Part shown: one piece after another, positions 10,388-24,290 of the stretch
How positions within the stretch are numbered: position 1 is the first letter of the stretch
How the letters are laid out: each line of letters starts with the position of its first letter
Assembly: GCA_023333565.1 (NCBI GenBank)
Contig: JAJKFH010001062.1
Coordinates: 62,001-126,000 of the forward strand
Reading direction: 5' to 3'
DNA from: Puffinus mauretanicus
Taxonomy: Eukaryota; Chordata; Aves; Procellariiformes; Procellariidae
DNA: 64,000 nucleotides
Program-made: the position numbers and the translations under genes
Notes under the pieces: model-generated
Databases searched by the model: none
Told to the model about the DNA's origin: nothing
Seen by the model: the letters and a program-made list of their open reading frames with translations, nothing else

Positions 10388-13300
10388 GTGAGGGGAAGAG
10401 CTATTGCTTATTCAAGATGGGGCTATTGCGATTAATAAGCAGGGGATGTTAGTAACACCGGGACTTTAATCTTCTTTCCACACCTCAGTTCAATACCACA
10501 ACTTCTGAGGATGAGGTCTTATACTATTTCTCCCCTTTATCATTATTTAATTTAGATCAAAACCGTACCACTGTTTGAACAAAAGTTTGACTGTGGAAAT
10601 TTTGCCAAAGTAAGCGATTTAAGGATGTTATGTTTTCGTTGCAATGATTCGTTGTTGCTGGTGCTGCAGAATGAATCAGAGACTGTATGGCAAGGTGGTC
10701 ACCAAGTGAGGGTTCAGTACCTGGCTCCCACGGCCCCAGCTAGCTGGGGGGTTAGTGGTGTTTCCTGCTCCCAGGGCTGTGGAGCCCTCTGATGGTTGGA
10801 AGGTAATCAAGAAGTTAAAACAAAGCTCAGTAAAGCAGAGGGGTCATTATAATGCTGTACCTACTTGGGGAATGGCCAAATTCTGGGAAAATCCGCAGGT
10901 CTGAGCATCATCTGCTGAAAAAAAAACAATAGGGAAGACTGTAGTTCAGGTAGCTGGTTGCAATAAGCAGATAGGAAACTACTTCTGTACAAGCTAAAGA
11001 AGCAAAAAGTTGAACAATGCGGAACGCCAAAACTGTTTGTGATCCCTTCATAGCTATCCTGTGGATATCAAAGTCCTGATTTACCTTCTGTATCTTTTCC
11101 CTCTGCTGTAGGTACACGAAGAATTAGTCTTATAAATAAGCATTCATCCTATATTGTCTGTGAAAATAAGGTTGTGCCGTTGTTCAGTTCATACACATTT
11201 AAAAAAGGAAAAAAAAAACCTCAAATTGAAATTCCTGAAAGACGTGTGATGTTTAGAGGGAGAGAGAGATATATACTTAATGTGCATGTGGTACGTGTAC
11301 TTATTTTTTTTGCCTCATGATACAAGCAGGCAAACTTTGCTAAATTATTATCAACAGAGAATTAGAGTTAGAGACAAGAACAGTCCGTGCAAGAAAGTGT
11401 CGCTAGCACTCTGGATTAACTCATAGCAAATGTGGTTATTCCTCATGTGTGGAGCCAGTTACATGCTTTTACTACAGCGGTTTGCAACGCCCAGTCTGAA
11501 GGGCCATACTAAGCCGTCTGCTGCCAGTCTGCTCAGCCACACTGAGTCATGCACTGCCAGTTCTGCCTGGCCATTCAGATGACCAGAGAGCTTCAAACTT
11601 GACAGTGATGGGCTGTTCCCAACCACCTGAAGAAAAACAGGAAAACATGCAAACAATTAATTTTCTTTAAAATTCATGATGTCTGTATTCTTTCTGAATG
11701 TAATTAATGCCGCAAGAGTATGTGAGGCCCTCCTCCATTATTTGGTATCCTTTCTGACTGAATCCAGTGGAGTCTCTCCCTGAATGGCATCCATATAACA
11801 CTTAATTAAAGATTAGCATGGGATATGAGTAGGGGTTGGATACGCTGCCAGTATAACTATATGTTTCTTTTAAATTAGTAAGGGTTGATGTTCCCCTTTT
11901 TGTTTAGAAGTGATACATTGCAGGTAACGGCAGAGCTAGTCTCCACCTAACTCTCGCTTTGCTAAGCTGGATCGTAGGAAGAACTGAAAGAGAAATTAAG
12001 TCATAGTATTCTTCCTCCACAATAATCTCCACATAGTTTTGGGTAATGAAAAGCTTTCTGTACTCCTCAACCCGTCTTTAACAGACTACACAATTGTTTC
12101 CATGACATAATGAGCTTCAGCGACTTGCTGTCCTGGCCTGGATTCAAGCTGATGATCTGCATCTGTCTATTCCCAATTCACAGCTATAAAAGTTCAGTGT
12201 TTGCTATCAATCCTTTTCTGCAACTGCATGTTCAAGAACACTGACTTGCATCCAGGTTTGCATATGAAAAATTCTGGACATCCAAGGGATATTTGCTTTG
12301 GTTTGGATTGGGTTTTGGCTTTTCCACCACTTGCTTTAGCTGTTGCTGCATACACCAACGAGAAATTAAGTTGTTTGAAAAGTAAGAATATGCCTGACTG
12401 CTTAACAAAATAAGTGCAAAACTTTGCTTAGGTTTCAGAAACCTCATTCAATTTCCAAGCTCCCTTCCACCTGACTCTTATCAGGTTATACTGACATCTG
12501 TGTGGGTTCAGTACTTGCTGCTTGAGTGCTCTTGAAGCAAAATTCCAGAGATTCAGCAAAGCCACAGAGGATATACTCACCATAAACATGTGATGGTGGA
12601 TATTTAAAGTTACTGCAATAAATCACGGACAGTAAGAAGTAGGAGAAGATCCTTTGCTAGAGATTGGCAGGGAAGCAGACAGCTAAGGTAGCCTGAGGGA
12701 TAAAGCCTCTTGTTTAGTAAAAGAAGAAAAAAAAAGTCGAATTTGTTGATTCTTTACAAATGACATGATGGTGCAATGCATTCTGGAGATTATGAGATTC
12801 ATGACCAAATTAGACAAACCCTTTCAAAACACAGTCAGACATCAGAGAAAGTAGAAGATACCCTTCTTAGAGAGGCTTATGGGGTTGAAGCTGGTGGAAG
12901 AAGCAGCAAGAAGGGAGGGGCAGTGGATAAAAGACAACAGAACATCACTCAAAGTTCAGATAAGAGCCACCTTTAAAAAAAAAATGTTTGCCAAGCAATT
13001 GTTTTTAAAGTTCCCTCTTTAAAGTTCCTAAATTTTCAGGGTGTTTCCTCAAAATATATTGCCTGGTACAACTGAATGTGTTCTGTTAGAAACATATGAA
13101 ATATTTCCAATAAAAGTAACAGTTTTCAGAAATTTTCACACTTCATTTTTAGCCTGTAAATGAGCCTATCTTGCCAAAAACATTGTTTTATTTTGTGAAT
13201 GTTTTAAAAAGGGGCTTTGCTAATGGAAAAATATCTCCTTTCCTGGAAAACTGAAGTTCATCTGAACAGAAAGCACTGCTGAAATTAGAAAGGTTAGCAT

Positions 13301-13454
13301 AGCACAAGAGCTTTAACCGGGAAAATCAGTAAGAGCCTCCTGGTATCTCTGCAGGCACAAAGTCCCAAACTTTCATTCGTCGGCTAATTAGTGCAAAACA
13401 GAACTTCTCCACCCTGAGAAGCAATATTACCACCATTGCAAACCAATGTAACGT
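10388..13454. other. non-coding stretch with one palindrome
   Basis: No gene recognised. It holds a perfect 16-bp palindrome at 10734-10749, a GA/TA simple stretch near 11257-11276, and a short duplicated TTTAAAGTTCC around 13003-13030. Confidence 0.5.
10734..10749. repeat. perfect 16-bp palindrome CCCCAGCTAGCTGGGG
   Basis: The sequence equals its own reverse complement over 16 bases with no spacer. It sits in a locally GC-rich spot. It could be a dimeric protein-binding site or chance; no transposon end is evident around it. Confidence 0.7.
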
Positions 13455-13640
13455 ACAGAATGGCTGCAGCAGGTTGGACCCAAGTCCACCTAGCCCTGCA
13501 GACAGTCTTGAAAAGTGTCTGGTATATTTATGGTGAGGATAGGGTGACTGTTCCTACCGTACATTGCCCAGCCTCTCATAGCCGCGTTTGAGACATTTAT
13601 ATCTCAAGCCTCCAAGTTGTACAAGAGTTGTGGAGAAAGT
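13455..13640. repeat. possible old, degraded CR1-like 3' fragment
   Basis: The phrase AAGTCCACCTAGCCCTGCAG, followed by a clustered CAGCCTCTCATAGCC and then TTGAGACATTTATATCTCAAG, resembles the 3' untranslated part of ancient CR1 subfamilies. Identity is low and I could not align it, so this is tentative. Confidence 0.28.
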
Positions 13641-14169
13641 CAGTACTTCTTCCGTTAGTATCAAGTCTGTGTATGATAATTTCACTGGATGTCCCTGTTG
13701 CTAATTTATTAGATCCTTCTTTAGGCCTCTTCACTACAGTAATAATTTCATCGGCTTCTGTGGTTCCTTTCTCCTTCCTTCATCCTGCCTCAGTCCTCAC
13801 TTCCCAAACTGAAGAATCATTTTTGCTCATCTTTTCCTGTGTAACCACTGTTTCATACCACTCTTCATTCTTGTTACCCTTCTCTGGTTTTGTTTCTTAT
13901 TCTGTAATGATTGTTTCGAGCAGTACCAAAACTGCCCAAAATTGTCAAATCTGGATACAGAATAGATTGCTGTAGTGTAACACTTATTAGGTGGTCTGGA
14001 TGATGATCTGAGAGTAAAACTGGAGAATTTAATTCCTAGTTAAGTTTTCAAGCAGTCATCAAAAATAAATGCACTCTTCAAACACTGTGCAGTGCTCCAC
14101 CAGTGAGTGGCTGTTTGCTGAATGTTAATACCAGTACTCATGCTCTGCCTAAGGAATGAAAAACAAATT
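13641..14169. other. non-coding stretch
   Basis: Contains a 115-codon hydrophobic open frame (13628-13975, plus) with no recognised domain, probably chance in T-rich sequence. Confidence 0.45.
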
Positions 14170-15333
14170 CATAGAATCAGAGAATAGTTTGGATTGGAAG
14201 GGACCTTTAAACGTCATCTAGTTCAAGCCCCCTGCTATGGGCAGGGAATCTTCCCCCTTGTCCTATCGCAACAGGCCCAGCTAAGATGCAACCATCCAAC
14301 CAATTCCTCACCCACCGGACAGTCCACCCATCAAATCCATACCTCTCCAGTTTAGAGAGAAGGATCTTGTGGGGGACCGTGTCAAAGGCCTTACAGAAGT
14401 CCAGATAGATGACATCTGTAGCTCTTCCCATGTCCAGTGGTGTACTCCATTGTAGAAGGCCATTATGTTGGTCAAGCAAGGCTTGCCCTTGGCAAAGCCA
14501 TGCTGGCTGTCTTGAATCACTTCCCTGTCCTCCATGTGCCTTAGCATAGCTTCCAGGAGGATCTGTTCTATGATCTTCTCAGACACAGAGGTGAGACTGA
14601 CGAGCCTGTGGTTCCCTGGATCTTCCTTTTTTCCCTTTTTAAAAATGGGAGTTATGTTTCCCCTTTTCCAGTCAGTGGGAACTTCACCAGACTTCCACAA
14701 CTTCTCAAATATGATGGATAGTGGCTTAGCAACTTCATCAGCCAGTTGCCTCAGGGCCCACAGGTGGATCTCATCAGGTCCTATGTACTTGTGCTCGTTC
14801 AGGTTCCTTAGATGGTCTCGAAGCTGATCTCCTCCTACAGTGGGCGGCTCTTCATTCTCCCAGTCCCTGCCTTTGCCTTCTGTGGCTTGGGCAGTGAGGC
14901 TTGAGCACTCGCTGGTGAAGACTGAGGCAAAAAAGTTGTTGAGTACTTCAGCCTTTGCCGTATCCTGGGTAACCAGGTCTCCCGTTTCGTTCTGGAGAGG
15001 GCCTACATTTTCCCTTGTCTTCCTTTTATCCCTGACGTACCTATAGAAGCTTTTCTTGTTGTCCTTGACGTCCCTGGCCAGATTTAATTCTATCAGGGCT
15101 TCAGCTTTCCTAACCTGATCCCTGGTCGCTTGGACAATTTCTCTGTATTCCTCCCAGGCTACCTGTCCTTGCTTCCACCCTCTGCAGGCTTCCTTTTTGT
15201 GTTTGAGTGTATCCAGGAGCTCCTTGTTCATCCATGCAGGCCTCCTGGCACTTTTGCCTGACTTCCTCTTTGTTGGGATACATCGCTCCTGAGCTTGGAG
15301 GATGTGATCTTTGAATCAGCTTTCTTGGGCTGA
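14170..15333 (-). mobile_element. CR1 LINE, 5'-truncated and internally deleted
   Basis: On the minus strand this is a CR1 non-LTR retrotransposon. It starts inside ORF2, upstream of the reverse transcriptase, and runs to the RT region ending NWLDG near 14291. It then jumps to 3'-terminal sequence with the CR1 end signature (AGGTCCCTTCCAATCC-like, then ATTCTATGA). The endonuclease domain and the RT segment with the second catalytic motif are absent. The internal jump is near 14288 and removes most of the C-terminal half of ORF2. The 5' truncation is normal for CR1; the internal deletion is less usual. The copy is dead. Confidence 0.93.
14290..15326 (-). pseudogene. CR1 ORF2 reverse-transcriptase fragment
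   Basis: This remnant encodes part of the CR1 ORF2 polyprotein, which normally nicks target DNA and reverse-transcribes its own RNA at the break. Visible in order are the pre-RT linker ([20 protein letters not shown]), the [17 protein letters not shown] block, the [12 protein letters not shown] block, the finger motif ([20 protein letters not shown], where NYRPVSLTS is usual), and [14 protein letters not shown] frameshift near 14440 moves the reading to a second frame, which carries the motif with the first catalytic aspartate ([20 protein letters not shown]) and then [12 protein letters not shown]. The FADD-type second catalytic motif and the thumb are lost in the deletion. An in-frame stop appears near 15320 where a tryptophan is usual. 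There is no intact start and it cannot make an active enzyme. Confidence 0.9.
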
Positions 15334-18300
15334 TAATGTGGAACAGTAAGGAATACTTTCAGTGCTAAATTGCACTAACCTTGACAGTTTGTCACTGGAT
15401 GTCTGCAGAGTTGTGTAACTATAAATTACAGCTGTCACAAGATTTCCAGGTGAGAATAGTTTTATCACATATAAATTGGAGGGGCTGAAATTCCAAACCC
15501 AATGCAGTAAGTAATTTATGGAAAATTCTTCAACATAAAAATTATGTTGTAGTTGTCAAGGGTTTATAGTAAATGCCTCTGTATCACAAACAAGCTTTTG
15601 ACTAGTATATTTATAATATCAGACTTTGTCTATTTTTTAAAATATAATCTTACTGATTAAAGAGTGTTACCGGCAAAAATTCACAGCCCTGACAGTTTAC
15701 ACCAAAACCAAGAAGAGGCCAGTACATATGAATACGATTTCAAGGATAAGTTCACTGAAAACAAAAACTAAAAACCTGTCAAATGAGGTATGCAAAGCTA
15801 ACAGGGCTAACAGTGTGTATGCAGTTGCTTCTCTTTTTCTTCCCTCTTGGAAATCAGTCAGTCCTGATCTTTGGGCTTAAGTAACAAATAGGAATGGATT
15901 TAAGTCAGAGAGAAATAAGGCTGATATTCACAACATATTCAACATATTCCTGATGAATGCTTTATCTACGTCACATGTCATACCAAGTATCCAGTTCCAG
16001 AAGAGGCTGATCACAAATAATTTTCATCCAGATCAGCAGTGACAGAGGAGCTACTATTAAAACAAGTCCTAAAGCAAATGCCTTTAAGGAATAATGTAGG
16101 AATTGTATAGCGGTAATTGGAACTGGAGATACCTTCCTCTTCTTCATATTTACCTGAGTCATGCATATAAAATACGGTTTTCCACTCAGTTTTAGTCCAC
16201 TTAAACTAATAGTGTGGGTAAGGTTACTTTTTTTTTAAGATTAATTTTACTGACATCACTGGAGGTAGAGATATCAGCATTTCCATACTAAGTGAACATC
16301 TCTGAAGGCTATGAAATGACCAAACGTGCTAGGCATCCTTATGAATTTTTTCTAAACTAAACCAAGCTTTCACACTTAGGCAGCAGACTGGGCAAAAAAT
16401 GAAGCAAAAAAGGCAAGGAAAAGACAGCATTATCTTTGACATGATCTGTTAAACAAGAAATGTCACTTGCCTGCATTCTCCTTTATCACCCCAATACACA
16501 TATCTCCCACCCGAAAACAGTAACCGTGACATCCTGTAACTTGAAACCAATACTTTAAAGCAGTTTAGTGTCGTGTAAATTACAGAGTCTGCTACACAAA
16601 TAATTTGCACTGAAATGTTTATCAGCTCTCTGACATAGCTGCTTCCATTTATAGCTTATAAACTGTTTTTACTGGTTCCTTCACATCTGATAACATGGCT
16701 TCAGAACAGGTGGTGAAAATGTTAGGCAATTATGAGAGCCTCTGTTTGCACGTGTGTGGTCTCTTGGTTTGCAAGGCCACTGACCACATACGAAGGCATT
16801 GTAAAAGTCTCAAATTTAGATTATCAGCCTCCGTTGCTGAGTACTGCCCTAGCTGCAGCTGGCGTCTTTCTGGACTGTAAGCAGCTTTGTTGAAGGGTTA
16901 AAAGTTCAGAATAACCAAAACCTACATTTAAGAACAAAATTTACTCAAAGTAAATCACAAAATATTTTTAAATCTTACATGTGTAAGTAGTGTGGCACTG
17001 GGTAACTGTCCAGTATTCCAGGGTAAGGTTGACTGCTTAGTACGGCTCAGAAAGTGGTATGTTGGCCAAGGCATGTTTTTGTTGCATATACCGTTGCACC
17101 TTTAGAGATTTTGCAACAAACCTTGCTGGAATAAGTTGGCTGACCAGAGATAAATTAGGATGAAACTAATCTTATATTCCGTCAGGTTGGGAGAGGAAGG
17201 GTTGTTTAGTTTTCTTTGCAGTTTTATCCTGAAAATCTCCTTTGCAAGGAGATTCCTTACAAATTCTTCTTTCTCAATTAGAAATATCCACCTTTAAAGG
17301 CAGAATACTGTCTCACCAGTGGGTATAGTCCAACTCAGAGTATTTTCCACTACTATCCTGCATTTGGATGTGACAGATACCAGTTGCCATTATACAGAAA
17401 CAAAAATAACTTCAAATATTTGCCCTACAGCCACAATAGGGATGCACATCTTGGATTTCAGCAGCCATTAAAATAACCTTTATAGAATTGAAAGGAACAA
17501 AAAAGTAATAGAGAGGATATTCTGCAAGATGGTGCAGTCTTGCATTAGTCCTTGCGTTAGTCCTTCCATCACTGTATTCCCTCCCAACACACCTGTATCT
17601 ATCCAGGTCCCCTTCCCATTTAGTGTGCAATCATAACCTCCAGAAAAAGAACATGTGCTCTAGTTTAGGATTTTAAATGCAATTGGCTCCCTTACATCTG
17701 CAATGCATGTACTTCCAAGAGAAATTCAACAACAGGTCTATGCAGTTCATATTCTACCAAAATGTTCCCAGCAGCTGTTTCCAGTGCTATTGACTGAGTT
17801 GGGAAAAGGGTAGCAGGTCTGTACATAAAAAGTGCATGAACTATAATCACTTTGAAAGAAGCGTGTATCAGAAAGATTAACTGCATGGCCTTCGCAGAAT
17901 TCCTGTGGGACCCAGTGTAGTACAATATACCCAGACCTCATTGCACTCAAGTCCCTAAGGATTAATTTTGCTTTTTTGCATTTTCCTTTCTTGCAGTTTT
18001 GGTTGCAGTCATCCTGAAAGTTAGTCAGTGTATGACAATAAACATCATAATTCTAGTACTCAAGTCATTTGTTTATCAATGTCAGGAAATGACTGAAAAT
18101 AGAGGGTTATAACAGAAAGTGTTAGGCTGCTTGCACTGCTTGTGCTATCATTACAGCAGTAATTATGTGTTCTTAAAGGATCAAATTCATTAATACAATT
18201 TAAGATAACTAACACTTAAGTAACTAAAGACAACGGACTACAGTGGCTTTGCAATGAAGGTTGTAGTTGTGGAGTATCCCCCATGACAGTTCACACTGAG

Positions 18301-18641
18301 AACATGTTCCTCTTCAGCAAAGTAGGGGAAGTAAGTAGAGGGGCAAGCGTGGCCTAACCCCTGCTGCTGGGGATCGTGTCTGCTGACGGCTCCAGACACT
18401 TGAAGAACACAAGGAGGTGGAAAACAGAGATTTTCAAAAGCTTGATGTTAAATGTGTGTGTCTACCTAAGGGTGCCTGTGCAGCAGGACAGGAGGTGACA
18501 ACATAGGGAAAGACTATGCCGCTGATCTTCCCAGTAACTTTCCTCATGAGAAATTGAGATGTATTTGATATGCAACAGATTATAGGGTTACTATTGAGGG
18601 CATTATAGGCTTAACTTTGCTAAAGACAGACTTCTTAGGGG
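15334..18641. other. non-coding stretch, nothing recognised
   Basis: AT-rich sequence with short open frames only. No repeat, RNA gene or regulatory cluster recognised. Confidence 0.5.
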
Positions 18642-18690
18642 GAAAAACCAAACCAAACCAAAAACAAACAAACAAACCAAACAAACCCCA
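18642..18690. repeat. CAAA/CCAAA simple repeat
   Basis: An interrupted run of AAACC and AAAC units, purine-rich on the plus strand, ending in AAACCCC. Confidence 0.85.
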
Positions 18691-21600
18691 ATAACCAAAA
18701 AACCCTCCCTGCAGTAAAGAAACCAACCTCTGTTTTCCCTTTCCATCTCCATGTCACTCACGGGATGAATAGTAGGATGTTTGATGTATAGCCATAGTGT
18801 ATAGCCAAGTTTGTCCCTAAAAGCTGTATTGGTGTAGGTTGACCTCTGTAGAAAATGATGGTGTCTATAGAGATCCCAGCTTGCATCAGAAGATCTCCAT
18901 AAAATTGTTGTATTTTATTTAGAAAATCACAATGATCTGTAGGAGGAAGGAGGGGATTGTTGGGGTTTGGGGTTTTTTTTTTTCCTTTTCTTTTTGAGCC
19001 AGTTCTGTCATCTACTTCAGAACTTCAACTTGGGAAACGAAGCCTAGCCATAGTTTACATAACTGTATAAATAATGCCAGCTGTAGAAGCATTCATACAA
19101 CATTGACAGCAATGGATAAAAATACATAAAAATTCAATTGCTCAAACATTGCCTTTTAAGTACAGTAAATCAATGAGCATAAGTTCCCTGAAACACCGAG
19201 CTGAAATACAAATGTTTATAAAATATGGGGCTCCCAAGCAGATGGGCTAAGGGCTGCTTGACGATTTGCATGTAAAAGCAAAAATTTCCCAAATGGCCAC
19301 TATTCTGGACCCATTTACATTTAAGCTGCAAACTGGCAATACCATGATCCTAGTCTGTAGCAATGCTAACTTGTCACAACTTCATGTGAGGTTAGTGGGA
19401 ACTGCAAGGCTTTGCCATTTTTGAAAATCAAGATCAGGTGCCACACATTAGTCACCCAGAAATATATAACTGCTTAATTCCTTTTCCTTCTGCCTTTTTG
19501 TTGTAGAATTGTCATTGATAATCAGGTTTGTTAAACTTCATTTTCTGTTCTATTAACATCAAGGGAAACAAGAGAGCATTCCTTCTGAAATTTGAACTGG
19601 TTGTGTATTGACAGCAAGCAATGACTGGAGAACATTTGCAGTCTTGGGCATTCTTGTGTAGTTTCAAATTGTGTGCTATTATGAAAAATTAGACGTATAA
19701 AGTGCTTTTTCATTGCCTGGTCTGTATTTCCTCCACTCACAAGTCCCCTGTTCTGTAAGGACTGTAAGGCATTGTAATGCAGGCTACTTCAGGAAATCAA
19801 AGGAGGGACCATAAGTCCAGCTAGCTGGCACTTTTGTCTGCTCTGCGGCTTCTTTACAGCCCAGGAATTGAGTTTGCCAGTATGGCCATGATATTTATAC
19901 TGCTGTCCACTAAAATATTGTAGAGCCAATCAGCATGGTGAAAATAGGATTTAGCCAGCAAACTACATTTAAGGGATTTACATGTGATCAGGCCTCAAAA
20001 TACAGAGTTTGCTTTTCTATAGGAGAGTGGGACTCTGACAGATTCAGAAGAGCTGAGAACACAATTACAAGAGGACAGGCAAACACAAAGGATCGAGGCT
20101 GCAACTCCTGCTACCCCCCCACCCCCCATCGTTAAAGAGCAAAATACAACAACAATAAGAGTTTAACTTGCAAGTAGATATGCATGAAAATAAACATCTC
20201 ATGCCCAATTTTGCAACTCATTTCTTCAACCTTACCAGGGTCTTCTATTCCTAACATATGGCTCTAACGGGTAAAATTAAACTAAACCTTTATTTCAGCA
20301 TTTTTTTCAAAAACCAGAGCAAATGGTAAGTGATTAGCAACGCTCAAAGATCCACTGTTCAACTAAGTACCTATCATTGGATAGTTTGTGATACAGGCTA
20401 AATACTTGAGTCCTAATTTGCCATCTTATTTACTTAAGACTGCTTTTCTCAAATAATTACTCCTTACTGTTATCACTGATAGTTACAAATGGGATGCAGT
20501 CATGGAATGCACTGTGTCTCAGTGCAGGGGGAGTTCAAGATTTACTTTCTGTAGTTTTATGTAATAATGCCTATATTATGTTAGCGCTCTTCCCCGATCT
20601 CTGCCTTGTCTCAACTGTGTGTTCCTGGCCATCTAAATACTCACCAGAAATGCGAACGGAGCAGATCTTGTTTCCAATGAATGACGTTTTTATTTGTATG
20701 AATTTGCAGGGGTTTTCTGTTTAGCCTGCTAATGGATAGAATTATGGAGTTCTTTTTCAGTACTTGGTTATGCCAGAAGATTACACATACAGATGGAGAG
20801 AGCAGCTCTTTCTGTTTTCTGCTACCAATCTAATATCCTTCATACCTGTATAAAATTCAGCTTGTGGCTTTTTTCCGTTTTTTTCATTTGGGGCTATTTA
20901 TGAAACATGTAGTTCACAATCTTTTTGAAACAGAGTGGAATTGTTGAGAGTTTTGAATAAAGAGGCTCTACAGAAGGCTGTTCATTTCGTGATGCACAGG
21001 AACGTATCGTCCTCGTCTTGCCCTCGTCAGTGTTCTGTTTTATAGTTCAATGTACTGAAAGATTTCAAGGTAAGAAAGACTATTTTGCTCACTTAGTTTC
21101 ACCCTGCAGCTATTGCAGCCCACATTTTATCAAGGCCCACATCCACAACTTCTTTTTTTACATAATGGGAGCTGAGCAACCTGAAAAGCTTGTGGGAAGC
21201 CTATAGATTTTATTAGCAATTGCTTTTGCCTAAAACATGAGGTGCTATCAATAGTAGATTTGATCTGCTACATTGAGCATGAATTTCAAAAACAGGACAC
21301 CATGCAAAGACCAAAAGGTTTCCGTTAGGGAGTAATAAGAAGATGCAAAACTATCCACAGTTCAATTCTGATTGCATGGAGAGTGACTGGAAGTTTTTAT
21401 CACTGACCGTACAAGCAGAGAATTGGCAGATTCCATCTAACCTCAAAGAGAAGCTGCAAAAAGGCCCTAAGTAGCAACTTCACCAAGTTTTAGTAGAGTA
21501 GCTATCAGATGTCTGGGAGAATAATTCCTCAGTTTTTAAATGATCTACACAAAAAAATCAATTGAAGTGTTTTGGCTGGACAGTATGACTTTCCTTTTTG

Positions 21601-24290
21601 TTTGCTCTGGAGACAAGCAAGATTTCATGATATAAGATATTCAGTTTCTCACACTCTCGGGATCAAATTTATATGAAAAGTTAAAATGGAAAGAAAATTA
21701 AGAACAGTCCCTTACTGAAGTTTGTAGTAACAACAACAACAACCAAAAAAAGAAACCTTAAATTTTCTTCATTTTTAGGAGAGTCTTTTTTTCCCCAGTT
21801 TTTATATTTCGGGACTCAAGAGTTTACAGGAAACAGAATGCTAAGTCAGCAATGCACACCAAGGAAATCTCATAAACAGTAGTTCAGCACAGGATAATAT
21901 CAGAGCTGGACAAGAAGCTGAGTTCTCCCTTTTTCAATATTTAAAAAAAGAAAAATTCTCATCTCACCGTAGGACAAACAAATATTATGCATATTTTTGC
22001 AGGAACTTCAGGTATTTTGCATGAAAACAGACCGAAAAAAACGCAGAGTTTTTTACACCAGAACAGTTGCTTAGCCCAGGACAGAACCAAGGTTCAAGTC
22101 CTCCATCTGAACCAGGCAGAACAGGCTGGTTCCCCACATTGTAGGTGAGTTTCCTGAACATTTTTCTCCAGCAGTGCATTTCTGTGCAACTTGAAATTCC
22201 TCTTTCTTTGTCAAAACTGGCATACATTTGAAAGTTTCCTGTTTTGTAATTTTTTTAAGAGAAAATAGCTCACCTGAAAGCATCTGAGTAGTTCTAACGA
22301 ATGTGTTTTATCTAAAGTTTTCAATCTATTGATTGATGTCTGTTGAGCCTTAATATTGTTCATGTGCTTTAATTAGGTATCCTGTTCATGTTAAAGGATC
22401 CAGTAGATTAGTTACAAAACTTGTACCCCTGTGCTCCAATCATTTCAATTGGCTTTTAGTCAAATGAAAACCTAGGTTTAGTTTTTTAGTATTAAAATTG
22501 GTATATCTAATTTGGCTTAAGGCTGTATGTGAACAAATTCTTCTATAGTAAGTGGAAAAGTACTATTTCACCCATCTTCTATTTTATCCTGAAATCTGAA
22601 ATTAATTTTAATGCACTTTCTTTTCAGAACTGTGCAAGTACTATAGAGTCATTAGGCATTTGAATTAAGGGGGTATATGGAAAGACCTTATCATTCAATT
22701 CATTAACTTCAGGAGAGGGAGGCTATATCTTCTGTTTATATTCAAGGAAATGAATGTCAAAGATTGCCATGTGTGTGGTGTAAATAAGAAAGGCCACCAG
22801 TGGAGAGCTTCCATTTTTGTGATGAGAACATAAAAGTCAGTTGCTTCTGTTCCAGAGGTGATATTTTACTTAGACGTCTGCTCTGTTTGCAAAAAGGAGG
22901 CAAAACGTCTTTTGTTATTGATTTGCAGACTGAGAGGGTTTGGACATCAATTAAGTTTAAGCCTTTTGAAAGTTGTTCTGTAAACCTTCATGTTTTAATG
23001 ATAGACTGAACAGTTCTTTGTAAAAATACAATTTAGATGAGAGACAGAGGGAATAAAGCAAATAGAGAGTGGGGGTTATCATGAGAATAATTACACTACA
23101 TCCCAGGAGCATTTTGCTGCTTGTCATTAATTTGCCTAGACTGTAATTCTACTACGAAAACTTTGCCATGGGGAATTATATCGTGCTATTCTAAAGTCTT
23201 AACCATAGAAGAATGCAATTTTTGTGTATGTTTACTGGGGAAAAAAAGATGATGGATCTGGCCACTTAGAGTGGCCAAATGTGACAGGATTTTAAAGGAA
23301 TTAATTTAAGGGATTTTGTGTGCTCCATTCTTCTTGACATCTTCAAGACAAGTTCCTTATTCTTTGGAATAATTTTTGGATGAATAAAAGCAAGGCCAGG
23401 GATGAATATTAGGATTTTTATTATAATTATGTGGCTCAAATATCTTTGAAAATGAAGCAAAAAGAATTATATTCAGTTATTATATATTTATCCTACACCA
23501 CCATAATTCAAATAATCTATAGAGAAAGGAATCATTCTGCAGAATGTGTTTTAAGCATATGGTGTTGCCCACTTGGTATTTGTGATACAACTCAATGGAA
23601 AGTTGAAATTTGTATTCTTTTATTCTGTGATGAACCCATAGCAATGTAATTGTGATAAGTAATTAGTAATATGTTCTGCTAAACTACCTGGCCTAAACAA
23701 AGACAGCTACATCAATAGATGGCCTGCTGCAGTACACTCACAACTATATGTTTAAAAGAGATTATTTGTTTGACATCTTTAAAAGTGACAAATGTTACTT
23801 AACAAACACGTAGGAAACACTTGAACCTTCTTTTAGAGGTGTTTTGTAAATGTTCTTCAAAAAAGATAGCAGCAGAAAAATAATTTAACTTTATTTTCTT
23901 TACAGGAGAAAATTAATTTTGTTTTCTTTTGGACTAGAGTGCTCTCACTACTAGCTGTACAGAAATCACAAATAAAATCCTTCACTTCACCAATACTATG
24001 AACCAGATTTTTCCTTCTCTTGCAAGTCACATTCTCAATTCAGAAAGTAAATAATACTTTACGTCAATATGTATCTGACCCTAAAATTTTGGGAAGATCC
24101 TGGAGTTATACTTAGGTACTTTATCTTGGCAAGAGGGTTCCAGTGACTAAAGTGATTGGTAAGCAAAATGGTTATAAATGGTTCCTACTATAATACCAAA
24201 GAAACACCACTGACTTTGCCATTCACCGTCTTGTACAGGCTCTTTATAACCTTGAAAAGTCATTTCTTAGAGCAGTGAATACATCAGTGT
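18691..24290. other. non-coding stretch, nothing recognised
   Basis: A long AT-rich tract with no recognised genes. It holds a T-rich run near 18970-18995, C-runs near 20114-20128 and an ACA trinucleotide run near 21728-21742. The homeodomain-like AT-rich part near 23060-23160 looks enhancer-like to the eye, but I have no evidence of conservation. Confidence 0.45.

Noticed and set aside
14534..15046. Plus-strand open frames across the minus-strand CR1
   Set aside because: Antisense shadows of CR1 ORF2.
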